From positions 116,025 through 180,024 of the forward strand of contig JACPOC010000002.1 of NCBI GenBank assembly GCA_016185125.1: a DNA stretch of 64,000 bases, in the 5' to 3' direction. The notes under the pieces are model-generated. The model searched no databases. It was not told the DNA's origin and was given only the letters and a program-made list of their open reading frames with translations. The stretch comes from Bacteroidota bacterium. GTDB lineage: Bacteria > Bacteroidota > Bacteroidia > B-17B0 > Aurantibacillaceae. The translations under genes were made by a program, and so were the position numbers. Positions 1 through 9,044 of this stretch are shown here, piece by piece (positions within the stretch are counted from its first letter, which is position 1; each line of letters starts with the position of its first letter).

Positions 1-146
1 TTGAAGTAAATTCTTTGCCGGGAATGACGCCCGCTACATGCATTTTTCATCAGGCGGCCATTAATAATTACAAGCCTTATGAATTTATTGATACAATTTT
101 AGAGTTTGGAAAACAGCGGGTAAGCTTGTTAGCGACTAATAGTTAG
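1..146 (+). CDS. ddl: D-alanine--D-alanine ligase, C-terminal end (partial)
   Basis: This is the last 47 codons of a gene that begins before the window; codons run from base 3. The visible peptide starts EVNSLPGMTPAT, the conserved C-terminal signature of ATP-grasp D-Ala-D-Ala ligases, where the Glu and Asn side chains bind Mg-ATP. The family makes the D-Ala-D-Ala dipeptide for peptidoglycan in the cytoplasm. Only the C terminus is present, so domain order and length cannot be checked. Another ATP-grasp ligase is possible but the LPGMTP context is typical of Ddl. Confidence 0.85.
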   Translation, partial: EVNSLPGMTPATCIFHQAAINNYKPYEFIDTILEFGKQRVSLLATNS

Positions 147-352
147 TTGGCACCTTGAACTTTTTCGTCTGGGTTTAATAGACTTCATAAACCCGGCCAG
201 GGTTAAGATCTGAATCTGTTCTTTCGAGTAGATTTTACTTTAGCAAGAAAAATGGCATAGGTTTAAAATTATCTAAGAAGAAAATTTGAGCGCGATTCTA
301 TCGCAGCGTTTGAAAATTGGTAGGAAAAGTTTAATCCCTCTCGAAATTATCT

Positions 353-360
353 TATCTTTG
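353..360 (+). promoter_or_regulatory. Candidate -7 promoter element of the PorP/SprF-like gene
   Basis: TATCTTTG matches the Bacteroidota -7 consensus TAnnTTTG. It ends only 5 bases before the ATG at 366, so a transcript from it would have almost no leader. No clear TTTG lies at the usual -33 spacing, which lowers confidence. Confidence 0.4.
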
Positions 361-365
361 ATTAG

Positions 366-1298
366 ATGAAAAAACAACTTATCAATTTTATATTCATATT
401 GTGTGTTCAGGTTGGTCTTGCCCAAGATCCTCTTTTTACAAATTCCAATCAATCATTAATTTACCTAAACCCCTCTTTTTCGGGAAGCAATGGTTTTATC
501 AGAAATCAGTTTTCTTTCCGCAATCAGTGGCCGCAATTACCCGGGCAATATGTTACCTACTTGAACAGCTTTGATATGTACTTTAAAAAAATGAAAGGAG
601 GTTTATCTGCTACTTTTTTGCACGATGATCAGGCAAACGGAACTTTAACCACAGATGTTTATAATATTGCCTATGCACAACATTTTTCGTTACTTGAGGG
701 AAAACTAAAAATTATTCCCTCCGTTCAAGGCGGAGTATTCGTTAAAAAATTAGATATAAGTAAACTTAATTTTGGGGATATGATTGATCCAAGACGAGGA
801 TTTGTTTTTGGTTCAACGGAAATGCCTGCCAACAAAAAAACAAACTTCAATTTTAGCTCAGGCATATTAATCAACTACAATCACTTGTTTGTTGGGGCAA
901 ATCTTTTTAACATCAATCAACCGGATGAGGGCTTTTTAGGTCAAAGCAAATTACCTTACCGATTAAGTTTCCACGCTTCTTACAATCTGGCGCTTTCTGA
1001 AAAAACTTTGTTACACTTCTTTGTCAGATTCCAGAAACAACAAAATTTTTATTATAATCAGGCAACTATTTCTTGTGTTCTACTTCGGCATTTAATTCTT
1101 GGCGCAGGATATAAATATTCTTATTCCCCCTACGTAATGATCGGATATAAACATGACTTTTTTTCTGTGCAATTTGACTATGAAAAATATTACAATTCCT
1201 TGTCTAATGGTTCTTTAACTGCTTACGAAATATCAGCAAGTTTTAATCTCAGGCCAAAAGATTTAAGGAAAACCTTGGTTGATTTTGAGAGGTGGTAA
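366..1298 (+). CDS. PorP/SprF family type IX secretion membrane protein
   Basis: This is a 310-residue outer-membrane protein with a signal peptide ending near residue 19 (VGLAQ). It then shows the family opening: DPLFTN, an early LNPSFSG motif, and FRNQWPQLPG followed by a TYLNS strand. The rest is a run of alternating beta strands, as in PorP/SprF proteins about 300 residues long. Family members work with T9SS, either as gliding/adhesin partners (SprF) or as cell-surface anchors (PorP). Many Bacteroidota encode several copies next to large secreted proteins. No such partner is adjacent here, so the substrate is unknown. The family call is firm; the specific role is inferred. Confidence 0.9.
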   Translation: MKKQLINFIFILCVQVGLAQDPLFTNSNQSLIYLNPSFSGSNGFIRNQFSFRNQWPQLPGQYVTYLNSFDMYFKKMKGGLSATFLHDDQANGTLTTDVYNIAYAQHFSLLEGKLKIIPSVQGGVFVKKLDISKLNFGDMIDPRRGFVFGSTEMPANKKTNFNFSSGILINYNHLFVGANLFNINQPDEGFLGQSKLPYRLSFHASYNLALSEKTLLHFFVRFQKQQNFYYNQATISCVLLRHLILGAGYKYSYSPYVMIGYKHDFFSVQFDYEKYYNSLSNGSLTAYEISASFNLRPKDLRKTLVDFERW

Positions 1299-1484
1299 CA
1301 GTATCAGGAATTTTTCGGAACTGTAGATGAATTGCGGAAAACATTCTACACAGCTTTCTCTTTAGTACGCTTTTTTAGTATGGTCTGTTTTTTTAGTAAT
1401 TAAAAAATACATCGAAAATTATCTTTAAATTTTAATTAGAAAATAAAACATTAACTTTATTATTCATTTTTAAAACGCAACAAC

Positions 1485-2237
1485 ATGAAACTAAATGCAA
1501 CTTCAATGCTTATAACTTTTGTTTTAATCAGTACTTTAGCGATTGCACAAAAAAACGCAACTAAAATTAACCTCTTGCCGGGCCCTGTGTTTTTTATGTT
1601 TGGTGTGTCGCAGGAAAGAGCCATAGGTGAAAGAATGTCCATTCAAACAACTTTTAAATATATGCCCTCGGTTAAGTTTCCGGCATCCGATTATTTGGGC
1701 GCCTCTTATAACGGACAAACAGCCAACCCCTTTGCCAACTCTAAAAGCACTGCTTTTGGTAACGTTACGGAACTAAGAGTGTATGGAAAAGAAAACAAGG
1801 CACTGCATGGATTTTATTGGGGTCCCTACATCACTGTGAATGTATTTGATATAAAATCTTCACCTTTTCCAGGCCAGTTTAAGGATGATAATGGCATAAC
1901 ATATAAAGGAGATATTCAGCAAAATCTTAAATTGACCATGCTGGGCGGCGGCTTAGAAATCGGTATTCAAAAGTTGTTTAATGACAAAATTGCTTTAGAC
2001 TGGACTATTCTTGGAGTTGGCTTAGGATGGGTTAATATGCAGGGATCTATTATTGCAACTAACACCAGTGCCAATTTTGATTTTAGAAATTACACAAAGG
2101 ATATTAATAGTGCCACACAGGGATTTGAGCAGTTTATTCCTATATCAAAAACCATAGAGCCCGAAAAAGTAAACATGAGTATAAAAGCGCTTGCTCCGGT
2201 ATTACGCACCGGCTTAGCTATTGGCTTATCTTATTAG
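1485..2237 (+). CDS. Secreted outer-membrane protein, DUF3575-like
   Basis: The 250-residue protein has an N-terminal signal peptide (cleavage near residue 21, after LAIAQ) and amphipathic beta strands throughout. The segment GIQKLFNDKIALDWTILGVG resembles DUF3575 / outer-membrane beta-barrel proteins of Bacteroidota. It ends in an aromatic residue (GLSY), as expected for a barrel C terminus. It stands alone on the plus strand, with the S9 peptidase converging from the right. No enzymatic motif is visible. Function is unknown, and the family assignment rests on overall resemblance only. Confidence 0.65.
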   Translation: MKLNATSMLITFVLISTLAIAQKNATKINLLPGPVFFMFGVSQERAIGERMSIQTTFKYMPSVKFPASDYLGASYNGQTANPFANSKSTAFGNVTELRVYGKENKALHGFYWGPYITVNVFDIKSSPFPGQFKDDNGITYKGDIQQNLKLTMLGGGLEIGIQKLFNDKIALDWTILGVGLGWVNMQGSIIATNTSANFDFRNYTKDINSATQGFEQFIPISKTIEPEKVNMSIKALAPVLRTGLAIGLSY

Positions 2238-2291
2238 TTCATCCGCGCCACAACGCAACCTTTTGTATGAATGATGCTGTTTTATTTTTAA

Positions 2292-4430
2292 CTAAAGATT
2301 ATCAATAAAATAATTACAGATCTTTTCCATTAAATGCGCACGGTCTTTACCCAGCACATTATGTTCGTGGCCGGGATAAACATAATAATCCAATTGCACT
2401 CCTTTTTCTACGGCTTTTTTCTGATATAAAATACTGTGCTGCCAAACCACTACATTATCCTGCGCGCCATGTATCATTAATAATTTTCCCTTTAAATTTT
2501 GCACATGATTCAGCAAATTATTTTTATCATAGCCTTCTTTATTTTCCAAGGGTGAATCCATATAACGCTCACCGTACATGATCTCATAATATGTCCAGTC
2601 AATTACCGGTCCGCCTGCTGCTGCCACTTTAAAAACCCCGGGATAACGTGTCATTAAAGAAGTGGTCATAAATCCGCCATAACTCCAGCCGTGAACTCCT
2701 AAACGATTTGCATCTACATAAGGCAATGATTTTAGGTACTCTACGCCTTTCAACTGATCTTCCATTTCATGCGTTCCCACTTGTCGGTGAATAGCTTGTT
2801 CAAAAGCCTTGCCCCTGTTGGAAGTACCCCTGCCATCCAATGTAAAAACAATAAATCCTTTTTGCGCCATGTATTGATACCAGAGCTCCCCTCCCGCCAT
2901 CCAGGAGTTAGTAACCATTTGCGAGTGCGGGCCATTATACAAATAAACCAACACCGGATATTTTTTAGTACTGTCAAAATCAACCGGTTTAAATAAACGG
3001 CAATACAGATCGGTGCCTTCGTTGTTTTTGATGCTGAACAAATTCCATTTTCCCAATTTGTAATCTTTAATTGGATTTTCCGCTTTAAAAATGGTATTAC
3101 TCGTACCGGTAGAAGTATTACTAATGCGGTATTCGCGCGGTGTTCCGGAAGATGAAAAATTATCTATACAATAATCACCTTTCGGACTTAAAACGGCAAT
3201 ATGGAAACCGTTATCTTTTGTAAGGCGTGTTGTTTTTGTCGATTTTAAATTAACCGAATAAAAATCCTGATTAACGGGCGATTGTTCGTTGGCATGAAAA
3301 AATAAGTTTGTTCCTTTCTCATCAAAACCATTTACCTCTTTTACTTCCCAGTTTCCTTTAGTAAGTTGCTTCACAAGATTTCCTTTAATGTTATACAGAT
3401 ACAAATGGTTATAGCCATCACGGCGGCTTTGCCATATAAATTGCGTTGGATCATTCTTTAAAAATAACATTGGGTGTAAAGGTTCGGCATACTTTTCATC
3501 TTTCTCTTCAAACAACATTCTTGTAAAGTTTCCTGTGGCGGCATCGTACTCATTTACTTTAAAATGATTTTGCTCTCGGTTTAACACAACCACATAAATA
3601 TTTTTTTCATCCGGGCTCCATGCAATGTTTGTGAGATACTGATCTTTTGGGCCTTCTGTTTTTAAATAGATGGCGGTTTTTTTAGCAAGATCGTATACCC
3701 CCAACGTAACATAATGACTTTTAGCTCCCGCCATTGGGTATTTAATGTTTTGGTTTTTTGCGGGATAAACAGACCAATCGATAATCGGATAATCAGCCAC
3801 ATCGCTTTGATCCATTCTGTAAAAAGCAAGCAGATTTCCATTCGGGCTCCAAAAAGTTCCTTTAAAAATACCGAACTCTTCGCGGTGAACACTTTTTCCG
3901 TAAACCAAAGAATAAGAACCGTCCTTGGTAATTTGTTCTGCTTTACCGTTTTTTGAAATGAATAAATTGTTTTCGTTTACATAAGCATAAATTTCTCCTT
4001 TTTTAAACTCATCTACATTTTCAAGTGAAGGCTCAATTTTTTTATGATCCGATTCAGAAATTGTTTTTTTATCGAGGGAATAAAGCCACTCGCCCTGTTT
4101 GTTGGAGAAATAAAACTGATCAGAATTTTTCCAGTAAATTCCCAATCCGCTTACCGTATCTTTTGAAATACTTTTTAATAATAAATTCATTTCTTTAAGA
4201 GAAATAATATCCTTTATTTGCGCCGAGGCATTATCGCCTATCTTTACTACATTGTTTTCAATGTACGAAAACCGATTGCTTTCAGGAACAAACATTATTT
4301 GCAAACGCTTAGGAGCAAGGCTGGTTCTGCCTTTTAAAACAGCATCTTGAATGGTTAATAATTTATCCTGCGAAAATAAATTTGAGGATACTATAAGGGC
4401 AAGGGTGATAAACTGATTTATTCTGTTCAT
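2292..4430 (-). CDS. Dipeptidyl peptidase IV family (S9B) serine peptidase
   Basis: This is a 712-residue exported peptidase. A signal peptide (to about residue 20) is followed by a beta-propeller (about 40-460) and a C-terminal alpha/beta-hydrolase domain. The nucleophile is Ser583 in GWSYGGF; Asp658 (HGAQDNVV) and a His near 690 (YPGHEHN) complete the triad. DGRGTSNRG and YNGPHSQ also fit the family. DPP IV enzymes release Xaa-Pro (or other) dipeptides from peptide N termini, usually in the periplasm or on the surface of Bacteroidota. It is the last gene of a three-gene operon, one base after the GGGP synthase stop. The link to lipid synthesis is probably only co-transcription. Confidence 0.93.
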   Translation of the reverse strand: MNRINQFITLALIVSSNLFSQDKLLTIQDAVLKGRTSLAPKRLQIMFVPESNRFSYIENNVVKIGDNASAQIKDIISLKEMNLLLKSISKDTVSGLGIYWKNSDQFYFSNKQGEWLYSLDKKTISESDHKKIEPSLENVDEFKKGEIYAYVNENNLFISKNGKAEQITKDGSYSLVYGKSVHREEFGIFKGTFWSPNGNLLAFYRMDQSDVADYPIIDWSVYPAKNQNIKYPMAGAKSHYVTLGVYDLAKKTAIYLKTEGPKDQYLTNIAWSPDEKNIYVVVLNREQNHFKVNEYDAATGNFTRMLFEEKDEKYAEPLHPMLFLKNDPTQFIWQSRRDGYNHLYLYNIKGNLVKQLTKGNWEVKEVNGFDEKGTNLFFHANEQSPVNQDFYSVNLKSTKTTRLTKDNGFHIAVLSPKGDYCIDNFSSSGTPREYRISNTSTGTSNTIFKAENPIKDYKLGKWNLFSIKNNEGTDLYCRLFKPVDFDSTKKYPVLVYLYNGPHSQMVTNSWMAGGELWYQYMAQKGFIVFTLDGRGTSNRGKAFEQAIHRQVGTHEMEDQLKGVEYLKSLPYVDANRLGVHGWSYGGFMTTSLMTRYPGVFKVAAAGGPVIDWTYYEIMYGERYMDSPLENKEGYDKNNLLNHVQNLKGKLLMIHGAQDNVVVWQHSILYQKKAVEKGVQLDYYVYPGHEHNVLGKDRAHLMEKICNYFIDNL

Positions 4431-4431
4431 A

Positions 4432-5148
4432 TTATTTAAATGCTTTACTTATTTCGTTTATTAAAAAAATATCTTTTTCTAGAGCGTTACCAATTACGAT
4501 CATATTAGCCCCCGCTTTGATCAGGGCTTCGGCTTTTTGCCGGGAATCAATTCCTCCTCCAACAATTACCGGAATGCCAACGTTTTGTTTTATTTTTTTT
4601 AGCAACAAGGGCGACAAACTTTTTTTGGCACCGCTTCCGGCTTCCAAATATATTGCTTTAAAGCCAAGTTGTTCTCCCGCTAAAGAAGTGACGATTATTT
4701 TTACTGGGTCGGATGAATCAAGCGGCTGGGTGCCTGTTATTTTTTGGGTTGTCGATTCGTTCTCACCATCAATTAATAAATAAGCGGTGGGCAAATAATT
4801 CAATTTCATTTTTTTTATAATGGGCGCCGCGCGAATATGTTTTTCAATCAGGTATTCAGGATTTCTACCGGAGAGAAGACTTAAAAGAAGCAGGCCATCT
4901 GCGTTTTTACTAAGTTGTGTTTCATCACCCGGAAAAAGAATAACAGGAATATCTGATAATTTTTTTATAGAATGTATAAGGGCCGTGACATTGTTTTTTT
5001 GCAAGCTGCTTCCGCCAACTAAAAAAACAGTGGCTTTGTTTTTATGGGCAAGTTTAATTAATTCCGGATTATATTTATCAGGATCCACCAAAACAGCGAG
5101 TGCGGTTTTGCGCGCGTGCAGGGATTTTATAAATGATTTAAACTTCAT
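4432..5148 (-). CDS. Geranylgeranylglyceryl phosphate synthase (GGGPS/PcrB family)
   Basis: This is a 238-residue TIM-barrel prenyltransferase. The N-terminal LVDPDK motif, GGSS after the next strand, ILFPGD, YLEAGSGA and the phosphate-binding IVGGGI and VIGNALE loops are all characteristic. The family joins a polyprenyl diphosphate to sn-glycerol-1-phosphate, the first step of ether lipids. Bacterial group II members, known from Flavobacteria and relatives, resemble archaeal GGGPS more than Bacillus PcrB. Its start overlaps the end of the phosphopantetheinyl transferase gene by 11 bases and its stop lies one base before the S9 peptidase, so it is the middle gene of an operon. Chain length preference cannot be read from the sequence with certainty. 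Confidence 0.92.
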   Translation of the reverse strand: MKFKSFIKSLHARKTALAVLVDPDKYNPELIKLAHKNKATVFLVGGSSLQKNNVTALIHSIKKLSDIPVILFPGDETQLSKNADGLLLLSLLSGRNPEYLIEKHIRAAPIIKKMKLNYLPTAYLLIDGENESTTQKITGTQPLDSSDPVKIIVTSLAGEQLGFKAIYLEAGSGAKKSLSPLLLKKIKQNVGIPVIVGGGIDSRQKAEALIKAGANMIVIGNALEKDIFLINEISKAFK

Positions 5149-5716
5149 TTAATACGTAAACCAAAATATAATTACCGTGTTTTTCTTTTTTAAGCAAATA
5201 TCGTTTTTTGTGATTATCCATCACTATATTTCCATAAAATTCATTGGTATCCATATTAAATTTTTCAATAGCTATGTGCTGATAAAAACTTACGTGTGAA
5301 AAACCATCCACCTTAAAAACTGCTTCTTTTGCCGCCCATAAAATGGTGAGTAACTCTACATTATTATCGGCCCATTTTAATTCGTGATCATTTAAAAATT
5401 TGTGTTGTATGTTTATCACTTTCTCTCTTATCAGCTCCACATCAACACCTGTTTGTTCCTTTGTGTTCACCAAAATTACCAGCTGATCGTGCGAATGCGA
5501 AATGGAAATATGAGCGGCATCATTTCTTAAAAAAGGCTTCTTATTAGGGGTATATTCCAAATGAATATCTTTAGCAGGAAAGAGGTTTTTTAACAAATAT
5601 TTAGTTCCTTCTTTCTCCAATTCACGCTTTGCATTAGGCTGAGCCATTTCTGCAAACAAGCTCATATCAAGCATTCCAAGCCTTAAATAATAATTTATGT
5701 TAAGAATGTTAATCAA
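5138..5716 (-). CDS. 4'-phosphopantetheinyl transferase superfamily protein
   Basis: The 192-residue protein carries the Sfp-type signature: HISISHSH, GVDVELI (Mg-binding Asp and Glu) and WAAKEAVFK. The enzyme moves 4'-phosphopantetheine from CoA to a conserved Ser of carrier proteins; the acyl carrier protein encoded at 10305-10544 is a likely substrate (inference). The open frame starts with TTG at 5716. An ATG at residue 15 (5674) is an alternative that still keeps the whole domain. It is first in an operon with the ether-lipid synthase and S9 peptidase and is divergent from ahcY, with 78 bases shared for both promoters. Confidence 0.88.
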   Translation of the reverse strand: MINILNINYYLRLGMLDMSLFAEMAQPNAKRELEKEGTKYLLKNLFPAKDIHLEYTPNKKPFLRNDAAHISISHSHDQLVILVNTKEQTGVDVELIREKVINIQHKFLNDHELKWADNNVELLTILWAAKEAVFKVDGFSHVSFYQHIAIEKFNMDTNEFYGNIVMDNHKKRYLLKKEKHGNYILVYVLNEV

Positions 5717-5725
5717 TGCCTCAAA

Positions 5726-5757
5726 TTTGAGAATTACAAACTTATGACTTATCTTTG
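5726..5757 (+). promoter_or_regulatory. Promoter of ahcY (Bacteroidota type)
   Basis: TTTG at 5726-5729 and TATCTTTG at 5750-5757 are separated by 20 bases, which fits the Bacteroidota housekeeping-sigma consensus TTTG ... TAnnTTTG. It would give a leader of roughly 30 bases before the ATG at 5795. The leader is A-rich with no Shine-Dalgarno sequence. Confidence 0.75.
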
Positions 5758-5794
5758 TAATCCATAAAATTTTAAATTAAAAACAACAAATAAC

Positions 5795-7114
5795 ATGGCT
5801 ACAGCAACAGCAACAAAATTCATTAAAAGCAAGGTTAAAGATATGTCTTTAGCTGAGTGGGGAAGAAAAGAAATTAAATTAGCGGAAGAAGAAATGCCGG
5901 GCTTAATGAGCCTTCGTAAAGAATATGGTGCAAGCCAGCCTTTAAAAGGAGCTCGTATTGCGGGTTGTTTACACATGACTATTCAAACAGCGGTTTTAAT
6001 TGAAACATTAACTGCTTTAGGTGCTGAAGTTACTTGGAGTTCTTGTAATATTTTCTCTACACAAGACCACGCCGCGGCCGCTATTGCTGCTGCAGGAATT
6101 CAGGTGTATGCCTGGAAAGGTATGGATGCTGAAGAATTTGAGTGGTGTATTGAGCAGACTTTATGGTTTGGCGAAGAGCGCAAGCCTTTAAATATGATCT
6201 TAGACGACGGTGGCGATTTAACTAACATGGTATTTGATAAATACCCTGAGTTAGCTGCAGGAATTAAAGGATTATCAGAAGAAACTACTACAGGCGTTCA
6301 CCGTTTACATGAGCGCATGAAAAACGGAACTTTATTAGTGCCCGCAATTAATATTAACGACTCTGTAACAAAATCTAAATTCGATAATAAATACGGTTGC
6401 CGCGAAAGCTTAGTGGATGCTATCCGCAGAGCTACCGACGTAATGATGGCAGGTAAAGTTGCTGTGGTTGCTGGTTATGGTGATGTTGGAAAAGGTTCGG
6501 CACAATCCTTATCATCTCAGGGGGTTCGTGTAACTGTTACAGAAATTGATCCTATTTGCGCTTTACAAGCTGCAATGGACGGATATGAAGTAAAGAAAAT
6601 GGATGATGCTGTTAAAAAAGCTGATATTATTGTTACTACTACCGGAAATAAAGACATCGTAGTTGGCCGTCATTTTGAAAGCATGAAGCACGGCGCTATT
6701 GTTTGTAATATCGGGCACTTTGATACTGAAATTGATATGGCTTGGTTAAACAAAACTTATGGCAACACAAAAGACGTTATTAAGCCACAGGTTGATAAGT
6801 ACACGATTAACGGAAAAGACATTATTGTTTTAGCTGAAGGACGTTTAGTTAACTTAGGTTGCGCTACCGGCCACCCAAGTTTTGTAATGAGTAATTCATT
6901 TACCAACCAAACTCTTGCTCAACTGGAGTTATGGACAAACACCGCTGCTTACGAAAAGAAAGTTTATACGCTTCCAAAAATATTAGATGAGAAAGTAGCA
7001 CGTTTACACTTATCTAAAATTGGTGTTGAATTAGATACTTTAAACAAAGACCAGGCTGATTATATTGGCGTAAAAGTTGAAGGTCCGTTTAAGAGTGAAG
7101 CTTATAGATACTAG
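5795..7114 (+). CDS. ahcY: Adenosylhomocysteinase
   Basis: This 439-residue cytoplasmic enzyme reversibly splits S-adenosyl-homocysteine into adenosine and homocysteine, removing the product that inhibits methyltransferases. The NAD-binding loop [12 protein letters not shown] lies near residue 225. [32 protein letters not shown] and [11 protein letters not shown] match the family, and the C terminus (KSEAYRY) carries the conserved K and Y that close over NAD. Length is normal. It has its own promoter and is followed by a strong terminator, so it is probably monocistronic. Confidence 0.98.
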   Translation: MATATATKFIKSKVKDMSLAEWGRKEIKLAEEEMPGLMSLRKEYGASQPLKGARIAGCLHMTIQTAVLIETLTALGAEVTWSSCNIFSTQDHAAAAIAAAGIQVYAWKGMDAEEFEWCIEQTLWFGEERKPLNMILDDGGDLTNMVFDKYPELAAGIKGLSEETTTGVHRLHERMKNGTLLVPAININDSVTKSKFDNKYGCRESLVDAIRRATDVMMAGKVAVVAGYGDVGKGSAQSLSSQGVRVTVTEIDPICALQAAMDGYEVKKMDDAVKKADIIVTTTGNKDIVVGRHFESMKHGAIVCNIGHFDTEIDMAWLNKTYGNTKDVIKPQVDKYTINGKDIIVLAEGRLVNLGCATGHPSFVMSNSFTNQTLAQLELWTNTAAYEKKVYTLPKILDEKVARLHLSKIGVELDTLNKDQADYIGVKVEGPFKSEAYRY

Positions 7115-7141
7115 ATTTAAGAAGTAAGATTTAAAATTTAA

Positions 7142-7167
7142 CCCTGCCGGAAACGGTGGGGTTTTTT
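7142..7167 (+). terminator. Rho-independent terminator after ahcY
   Basis: A GC-rich hairpin (CCCTGCCG, loop around AAA, CGGTGGGG, with G-T pairs) is followed by six Ts. It lies 28 bases after the ahcY stop, and the sigma-factor gene converges from the other side. Confidence 0.8.
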
Positions 7168-7211
7168 ATTTAAGGGAAATTGAAAATTTTGCCTCAGATT
7201 AAAAAACAGGG

Positions 7212-7733
7212 TCAGTTAAATACTTTCCTTAATTCTATTATAGCCGCGCGCATCTTCGTTTTAACGGTGCCTAAAGGGATGCCCAGCTCTTTGGAGATTT
7301 CCTCCTGAGTAAAGCCTCCGTAATAGGCCATTTCAATTAAAGTTTTATGATCGGGTTTTAATGCTTCTACGTTTTGTTTTACGCCAATGTGATCTATATT
7401 TTGGCGGGTGCTTTGCGCAGAATTAATGGCGTAAATATTTTGCTCAACACTTTGAGTCTGGTATTTTACATGTTTTGATTTTAGCTTATCAATGGCCGTG
7501 TTGCGCGCAATGTTCAGCAGCCAGGTAAATAATCTGCCTTTTGCCGCATCATAAGTTAAAATACTGTTCCATACTTTTATAAAGGTATCCTGTAAGGCGT
7601 CTTCCGCCAGCTCCTGAGAGTTTAATATTTTTTTGGCAATACTCATTAACTCCCTACAGTAATTATCGTACAAATACTCGAATGCGGCTTTATCTTTTGC
7701 CTTTAAAGCTGCAACCAACTCTTCTTCCGGCAT
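7212..7733 (-). CDS. ECF-type RNA polymerase sigma factor
   Basis: The protein has about 173 residues from the ATG at 7733; the open frame extends eight codons further to a GTG at 7757. Region 2 spans roughly residues 15-85 (YDNYCRELMSIAKKIL, ALQDTFIKVW, LFTWLLNIARN). Region 4 follows near the C terminus (YYGGFTQEEISKELGIPLGTVKTKM). The layout is that of SigK-like ECF factors. These usually have a membrane anti-sigma partner, but none is adjacent: the neighbours are ahcY and the IPExxxVDY gene. The regulon is unknown. Confidence 0.9.
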   Translation of the reverse strand: MPEEELVAALKAKDKAAFEYLYDNYCRELMSIAKKILNSQELAEDALQDTFIKVWNSILTYDAAKGRLFTWLLNIARNTAIDKLKSKHVKYQTQSVEQNIYAINSAQSTRQNIDHIGVKQNVEALKPDHKTLIEMAYYGGFTQEEISKELGIPLGTVKTKMRAAIIELRKVFN

Positions 7734-7822
7734 AATATAAACTCTGGCTTTATTCACAATATCTGTTTATAATATGTAGACGAGTGGAACTTTAAATCCT
7801 TACTAAATGTACTGTTTTTTTG

Positions 7823-8308
7823 TTAAAAAATTAAATTCATTTTGCTGGGCAAATCGTTTGGTTCAATATTCTGCAACTGAATAATTTCTTTAATACTTTT
7901 TAAAAGATCCATTATTTTAAATTGAAATAAATGAAGCTCTTCGCCCTTTAAAATTAAAAAGTAATCTGTTTTAGGAAGTTCCTTTACCAGCCTTGTGCTT
8001 TCATCCACATTTAAATCGGCAAACAAATTGTTTTCGCTCCACTTATCGGCGGCAGCGCTATCAAAATTACTGGTGTTTGGCGTTAAATAATATTCAAGTC
8101 CCATTTCTTCACTCACAAATTTATACAACGAAAAATAAAACAACTTTCCGTCTTTTAAATTAAAAGGTACATTATCGCTTAACACTAAATCTATGCCAAG
8201 CGCGTTATTAATATGGGATACAATAGAGTATTGGTTTTCAGCACTTGAAATGCCTATTAAAACAAAATCCAAATCGTGGGAATTACCCGTGAGTGTATAT
8301 TTGGCCAT
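7823..8308 (-). CDS. IPExxxVDY family protein
   Basis: This 161-residue protein sits directly after rnc, its start codon sharing one base with the rnc stop (TAATG). That position is where Bacteroidota carry the uncharacterised IPExxxVDY family. The name-giving segment reads LPKTDYFLILKGE near residue 115, a variant of the IPE...VDY motif. The N terminus (YTLTGNSHDLDFVLIGISS) matches the family opening. It has no signal peptide or membrane segment. Function is unknown; translational coupling suggests it is made together with RNase III. Confidence 0.75.
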   Translation of the reverse strand: MAKYTLTGNSHDLDFVLIGISSAENQYSIVSHINNALGIDLVLSDNVPFNLKDGKLFYFSLYKFVSEEMGLEYYLTPNTSNFDSAAADKWSENNLFADLNVDESTRLVKELPKTDYFLILKGEELHLFQFKIMDLLKSIKEIIQLQNIEPNDLPSKMNLIF

Positions 8309-9033
8309 TATTCCTGTAGTTCTTCCAGAGTTAGCTGCGCCGCTTTTTGTTCAGCCACCTTTTTACTGTAATTCTCAAAACGGGTATAAGGCTTGTCATT
8401 AATAAAAACCTGAATGACATATAGTTTGTTAGCGCCTTCCTTCCGTTCTTCCAGCAAACGGTATTCGAGTTTCATTTTATTTTTTTGGCAATAAATCTGC
8501 AGCTGGCTTTTATAATCTTCATTAGTGTTTGAAAGTTCTTCAACATCTAAATGATTTTTGATTATTTTTTTTAAAACGAATTGCTTTGTTTTTTCATAAC
8601 CCCTGTCAATGTAAACCGCGCCAATAAAGGCTTCAAAAGCATCGCCGTAAGCGCTTGATTTTGTTTTTTCATCTTTACTTAAACTTGTTTTTAAAAAATG
8701 ATTGAAGCCGAATTTAAGCGCCAGGTTTTTTAAACTTTGTCCGTTTACAATTTTGCTGCGAAGCTGGGTTAAAAAACCTTCATCTTTATAAGGGTAAATT
8801 TTAAACAGATATTCCGCCACAATGGCTCCCAAAACAGCATCACCCAAAAACTCAAGCCGTTCGTTACTTACATTAAGGCCCGGTTTTTTAGCCGAAACAC
8901 TGCTATGCGAAAAAGCCTGGTAATAAAGCGCAATATTATCCGCTCTAAAGCCGGTGGTGCTTTTTATCCATTTCTTAAAATCTTTATCGCTTTTAGAATC
9001 GTTAAAATTCAGGCGCGATAAAAGTCGTTTCAA
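8308..9033 (-). CDS. rnc: Ribonuclease III
   Basis: The 241-residue endonuclease cleaves double-stranded RNA in rRNA maturation and mRNA turnover. The catalytic signature NERLEFLGDAVLGA occupies residues 57-70, and Asp131 and Glu134 (AYGDAFEAFIG) are the second metal-binding pair. A double-stranded RNA-binding domain fills about residues 170-240 and ends AEQKAAQLTLEEL. It lies in the minus-strand cluster acpP-fabF-rnc, 11 bases after fabF, the usual Bacteroidota order. Confidence 0.97.
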   Translation of the reverse strand: MKRLLSRLNFNDSKSDKDFKKWIKSTTGFRADNIALYYQAFSHSSVSAKKPGLNVSNERLEFLGDAVLGAIVAEYLFKIYPYKDEGFLTQLRSKIVNGQSLKNLALKFGFNHFLKTSLSKDEKTKSSAYGDAFEAFIGAVYIDRGYEKTKQFVLKKIIKNHLDVEELSNTNEDYKSQLQIYCQKNKMKLEYRLLEERKEGANKLYVIQVFINDKPYTRFENYSKKVAEQKAAQLTLEELQE

Positions 9034-9044
9034 GGCAAAAAGTT

